Below are positions 5,398 through 7,060 of a stretch of 7,060 nucleotides of DNA, piece by piece. Position 1 is the stretch's first letter. Every line of letters starts with the position of its first letter. The translations under genes and the position numbers were made by a program. The stretch is from NCBI GenBank assembly GCA_030600865.1, contig JAUVUS010000128.1, positions 1-7,060 on the forward strand. The letters run 5' to 3'. The notes under the pieces were generated by a model, which was not told the DNA's origin, did not search any database, and was given only the letters and a program-made list of their open reading frames with translations. The stretch comes from Bacteroidales bacterium (GTDB taxonomy: Bacteria; Bacteroidota; Bacteroidia; Bacteroidales; UBA12077).

Positions 5398-5448
5398 TGG
5401 AATTCTGGAATATTGTATTATTAATACTAACATTATTCCATCTTTCCA
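5398..5448. repeat. Imperfect 51-bp inverted repeat between ygeY and ygeW
   Basis: The left arm TGGAA-TTC-TGGAATA (5398-5412) mirrors the right arm, whose reverse complement reads TGGAA-AGA-TGGAATA (5448-5434). An inner stem GTATT/AATAC (5415-5419/5423-5427) closes the centre. A further ATTCCA lies at 5451-5456, so the TGGAA unit recurs about every 8-9 bp. The structure is in the 208-bp spacer (5318-5525) between two genes read in the same direction. It could be an attenuating hairpin, a protein-binding site or an unrelated intergenic repeat. The rest of the spacer is AT-rich and shows no gene. Confidence 0.55.
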
Positions 5449-5525
5449 TTATTCCATTAAATAATATTTGATATTAACCTTTCAAATTAAGCAAAACCAT
5501 TTCAATAACTTATGACTTTTCTTTT

Positions 5526-6713
5526 CTAAATCTCATAGGCAAATGCAGCATAAAATGCTGATGCCACAACCAAGTCATCAATAGCAACTTTTTCGTTTGG
5601 AGCATGTGCCAATACTTCGTTTCCAGGACCAAATCCAATAGTTGGAATTCCGTAAACTCCATTGGTCATAATGCCATTGGTCGAGAGTGTCCATTTATCA
5701 ATCTTAACATCCTTATTAAATAAGTTTTTGAATGAACGAACACCGGTTTGAACTATTTCGTGATCTTCAGGCATTTTCCATGTTGGATAATATTTTTCCA
5801 TTCCATATTCCAGTCCCGTATATGCTTTTTCCAAATAATCCAGAACTTCAACTTTTGCATTCATTCCTTTAATTAATTCTTCTATTTCTGCTACAGCCGA
5901 TTCTTTGGTTTCGCCCCAGGTTAAACGACGATCAAGATGAATACGAGCATAATCAGAAACCGCACATAAAGAAGGACTTCCTGAAATAATCTCAGAAATT
6001 GTTATACTTCCTTTGCCAAGAAATTCATCAAACTTTAATCTTTCGTGTAATTTTTCAATTTCCAGTGCTGTTTTCGAAGCCATATAAATAGCATTCTTTC
6101 CACGCTCAGGAGCTGAACCATGCGATGACACACCATAAAAATGAACATGCATTTCCATACGTCCACGATGACCACGGTATATATTTAAGTTTGTTGGCTC
6201 TGTACTAATTACAAAATCAGGTTTAATTTTATCTTCTTCAACAATATATTTCCAACATAAACCATCACAATCTTCTTCCATAACACTTCCAACAAAATAT
6301 ATTGTAAGATCTTTATCGAAACCAAGTTCCTTCAAAATTCTACCAGTAGTAACAAACGCTGCCGGTCCGCCTTCCTGATCAACTGTTCCACGACCATGTA
6401 CATAACCATCTTTGATTTCGCCGCCCAGTGGGTTAAAATCCCAGTTATCCATATTTCCCATATCAACAGTATCCATATGTCCGTCGATAGCAAGAATTTT
6501 CTTTCCATTTCCAATTCTGCCAATTACATTGCCTAATCCATCAATTTTAACCTCGTCAAAACCGGCTTTTTCCATTTGTCTTTTAAGTTCTAACTGAACT
6601 TCTTTTTCTCCCAAACTAAGTGATTTGATTTGCACTAATTTTGATAAGTTTTCTGCAGTATAATCACGATACTTCTCTGATAATTCATTAATTTTTTGAA
6701 AGATATTTTCCAT
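5526..6713 (-). CDS. ygeY: YgeY-type M20 metallohydrolase
   Basis: A cytoplasmic dinuclear-zinc amidohydrolase of the M20 (ArgE/DapE/CPSA) family, 395 aa against about 403 for E. coli YgeY. Metal ligands and catalytic residues are all visible: H79 and D81 in AIDGHMDTV, D112 in GRGTVDQEGG (107-116), general base E146 and ligand E147 in VMEEDCDGLCW (144-154), E172 in STEPTN, and H370 in LAHAPNEK (368-375). Strong YgeY signatures are YRGHRGRMEM (179-188), HGSAPERGKNAIY (198-210), DEFLGKGS (229-236), LDRRLTWGET (260-269) and KWTLSTNG (340-347). The lid/dimerisation domain spans about 183-300. It is taken to hydrolyse an N-carbamoyl or related amide bond of a linear purine breakdown product in the same route as YgeW; the exact substrate is inferred from the locus. 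It is the first gene of the - strand unit and is divergent from the XdhC-family gene. Confidence 0.93.
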   Translation of the reverse strand: MENIFQKINELSEKYRDYTAENLSKLVQIKSLSLGEKEVQLELKRQMEKAGFDEVKIDGLGNVIGRIGNGKKILAIDGHMDTVDMGNMDNWDFNPLGGEIKDGYVHGRGTVDQEGGPAAFVTTGRILKELGFDKDLTIYFVGSVMEEDCDGLCWKYIVEEDKIKPDFVISTEPTNLNIYRGHRGRMEMHVHFYGVSSHGSAPERGKNAIYMASKTALEIEKLHERLKFDEFLGKGSITISEIISGSPSLCAVSDYARIHLDRRLTWGETKESAVAEIEELIKGMNAKVEVLDYLEKAYTGLEYGMEKYYPTWKMPEDHEIVQTGVRSFKNLFNKDVKIDKWTLSTNGIMTNGVYGIPTIGFGPGNEVLAHAPNEKVAIDDLVVASAFYAAFAYEI

Positions 6714-6968
6714 ACTATTTTCGTTCTAATTATTCAATTGCTAAAGTTACATTTTTTATCGTATACAATATATTTACAGAATAGTATTATATAATCAAGT
6801 TAATAATTAGGAATATTTTTATAGCTTATATATTTATTCTAGTATATTTTTCTGCAATAAGAATGCATACATTTTTAAAAATACAATAATTAAAGAATAC
6901 AAAGCATTTCAACCTGATTTTGCAGATAATTAAATATCTTTACCTGATCAAAAATTTAATATTATAGC
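6714..6968. promoter_or_regulatory. Divergent intergenic region between ygeY and the XdhC-family gene
   Basis: This is 255 bp of very AT-rich DNA with no gene, which must hold the starts of both divergent units. Toward the XdhC gene, TATCTTTA (6935-6942) matches the Bacteroidota -7 box TAnnTTTG at all but the last base and lies 26 bp before the ATG. Toward ygeY, TAACTTTA (6749-6742) also misses only the last base, with TTG (6768-6766) 16 bp upstream as a poor -33. A perfect 12-bp palindrome ATTTTTAAAAAT lies at 6871-6882 and could be chance in such AT-rich sequence. No riboswitch or clear operator is recognised. The individual boxes are tentative; the role of the region is inferred from gene orientation. 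Confidence 0.45.
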
Positions 6969-7060
6969 ATGGAAATCTGGAGTTTTATTCAAGAAGAATT
7001 ATCGGAAAATAATAATGTGATGCTTATTACGGTTGTTGAGCGAACCGGAAGTAGTCCCGG
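6969..7060 (+). CDS. N-terminus of an XdhC/CoxI-family molybdenum hydroxylase maturation protein (3' truncated by window edge)
   Basis: The first 30 codons read MEIWSFIQEELSENNNV, then MLITVVERTGSSPG. A short helix followed by a strand and the (V/L)-x-x-V-V-x-x-x-GSSP(G/R) motif is the N-terminal signature of the XdhC_CoxI family. These proteins bind molybdenum cofactor, promote its sulfuration and insert it into xanthine dehydrogenase-type enzymes. This fits the dehydrogenase end at 2-94. The gene begins a + strand unit diverging from ygeY. Only the start is present, so the C-terminal Rossmann-like domain and the exact subtype (XdhC, PucA or YqeB-like) cannot be judged. Confidence 0.8.
   Translation, partial: MEIWSFIQEELSENNNVMLITVVERTGSSP

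Noticed and set aside
6332..6597. Open frames at 6332-6523 (-) and 6412-6597 (+) inside ygeY
   Set aside because: Both overlap the conserved GHMD/GRGTVDQEGG active-site region of YgeY in other frames and look like shadows.

Overview
The window is AT-rich and looks like part of a Bacteroidota (probably Bacteroidales-like) chromosome. The evidence is the base composition, A/T-rich leaders without Shine-Dalgarno sequences, a match to the Bacteroidota -7 box TAnnTTTG, and intergenic repeats of the GTCATTC...GAATCT type beside a small GIY-YIG gene. This lineage call is an inference; no rRNA or other marker gene is present.

Most of the window is a purine/ureide catabolic locus related to the E. 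coli ygeWXY-hyuA / ygfK-ssnA-xdhD region, which has been linked to anaerobic degradation of uric acid and other purines. On the + strand lie the last codons of a molybdopterin-binding xanthine dehydrogenase-type subunit (2-94), ssnA (191-1468), a membrane-anchored GNAT-like protein (1594-2226) and a hydantoinase/dihydropyrimidinase of the hyuA type (2344-3585). Its missing C-terminus continues in another frame to 3710. On the - strand, converging on these, are ygeY (6713-5526) and ygeW (5317-4130). A divergent XdhC-family maturation gene starts at 6969 and runs off the right edge. Inferred joint role: the molybdenum hydroxylase oxidises or reduces the purine, SsnA and HyuA open cyclic amide/ureide bonds, and YgeY and YgeW dismantle the linear ureido/diamino product with possible recovery of carbamoyl phosphate. 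The diaminopropionate ammonia-lyase (ygeX), ygfK and carbamate kinase found in E. coli-type loci are not in this window.

The intergenic spaces carry a second layer. Six copies of one short palindromic repeat family (head GTCATTCy, tail rGAATCT) sit as three inverted pairs: 97-183, 2231-2304, and the pair bracketing a GIY-YIG nuclease gene at 3732-4094. The last pair gives the gene 11-bp perfect terminal inverted repeats, and the two hairpins keep the same fold despite different inner bases. This looks like a nuclease-plus-REP mobile unit, reminiscent of the Neisseria Ssn/dRS3 relationship. It is the most unusual feature here. The catabolic genes themselves are recognisable homologues of known families. 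The hyuA frameshift and the unexplained YgjV/GNAT-like gene inside the locus also deserve a check.
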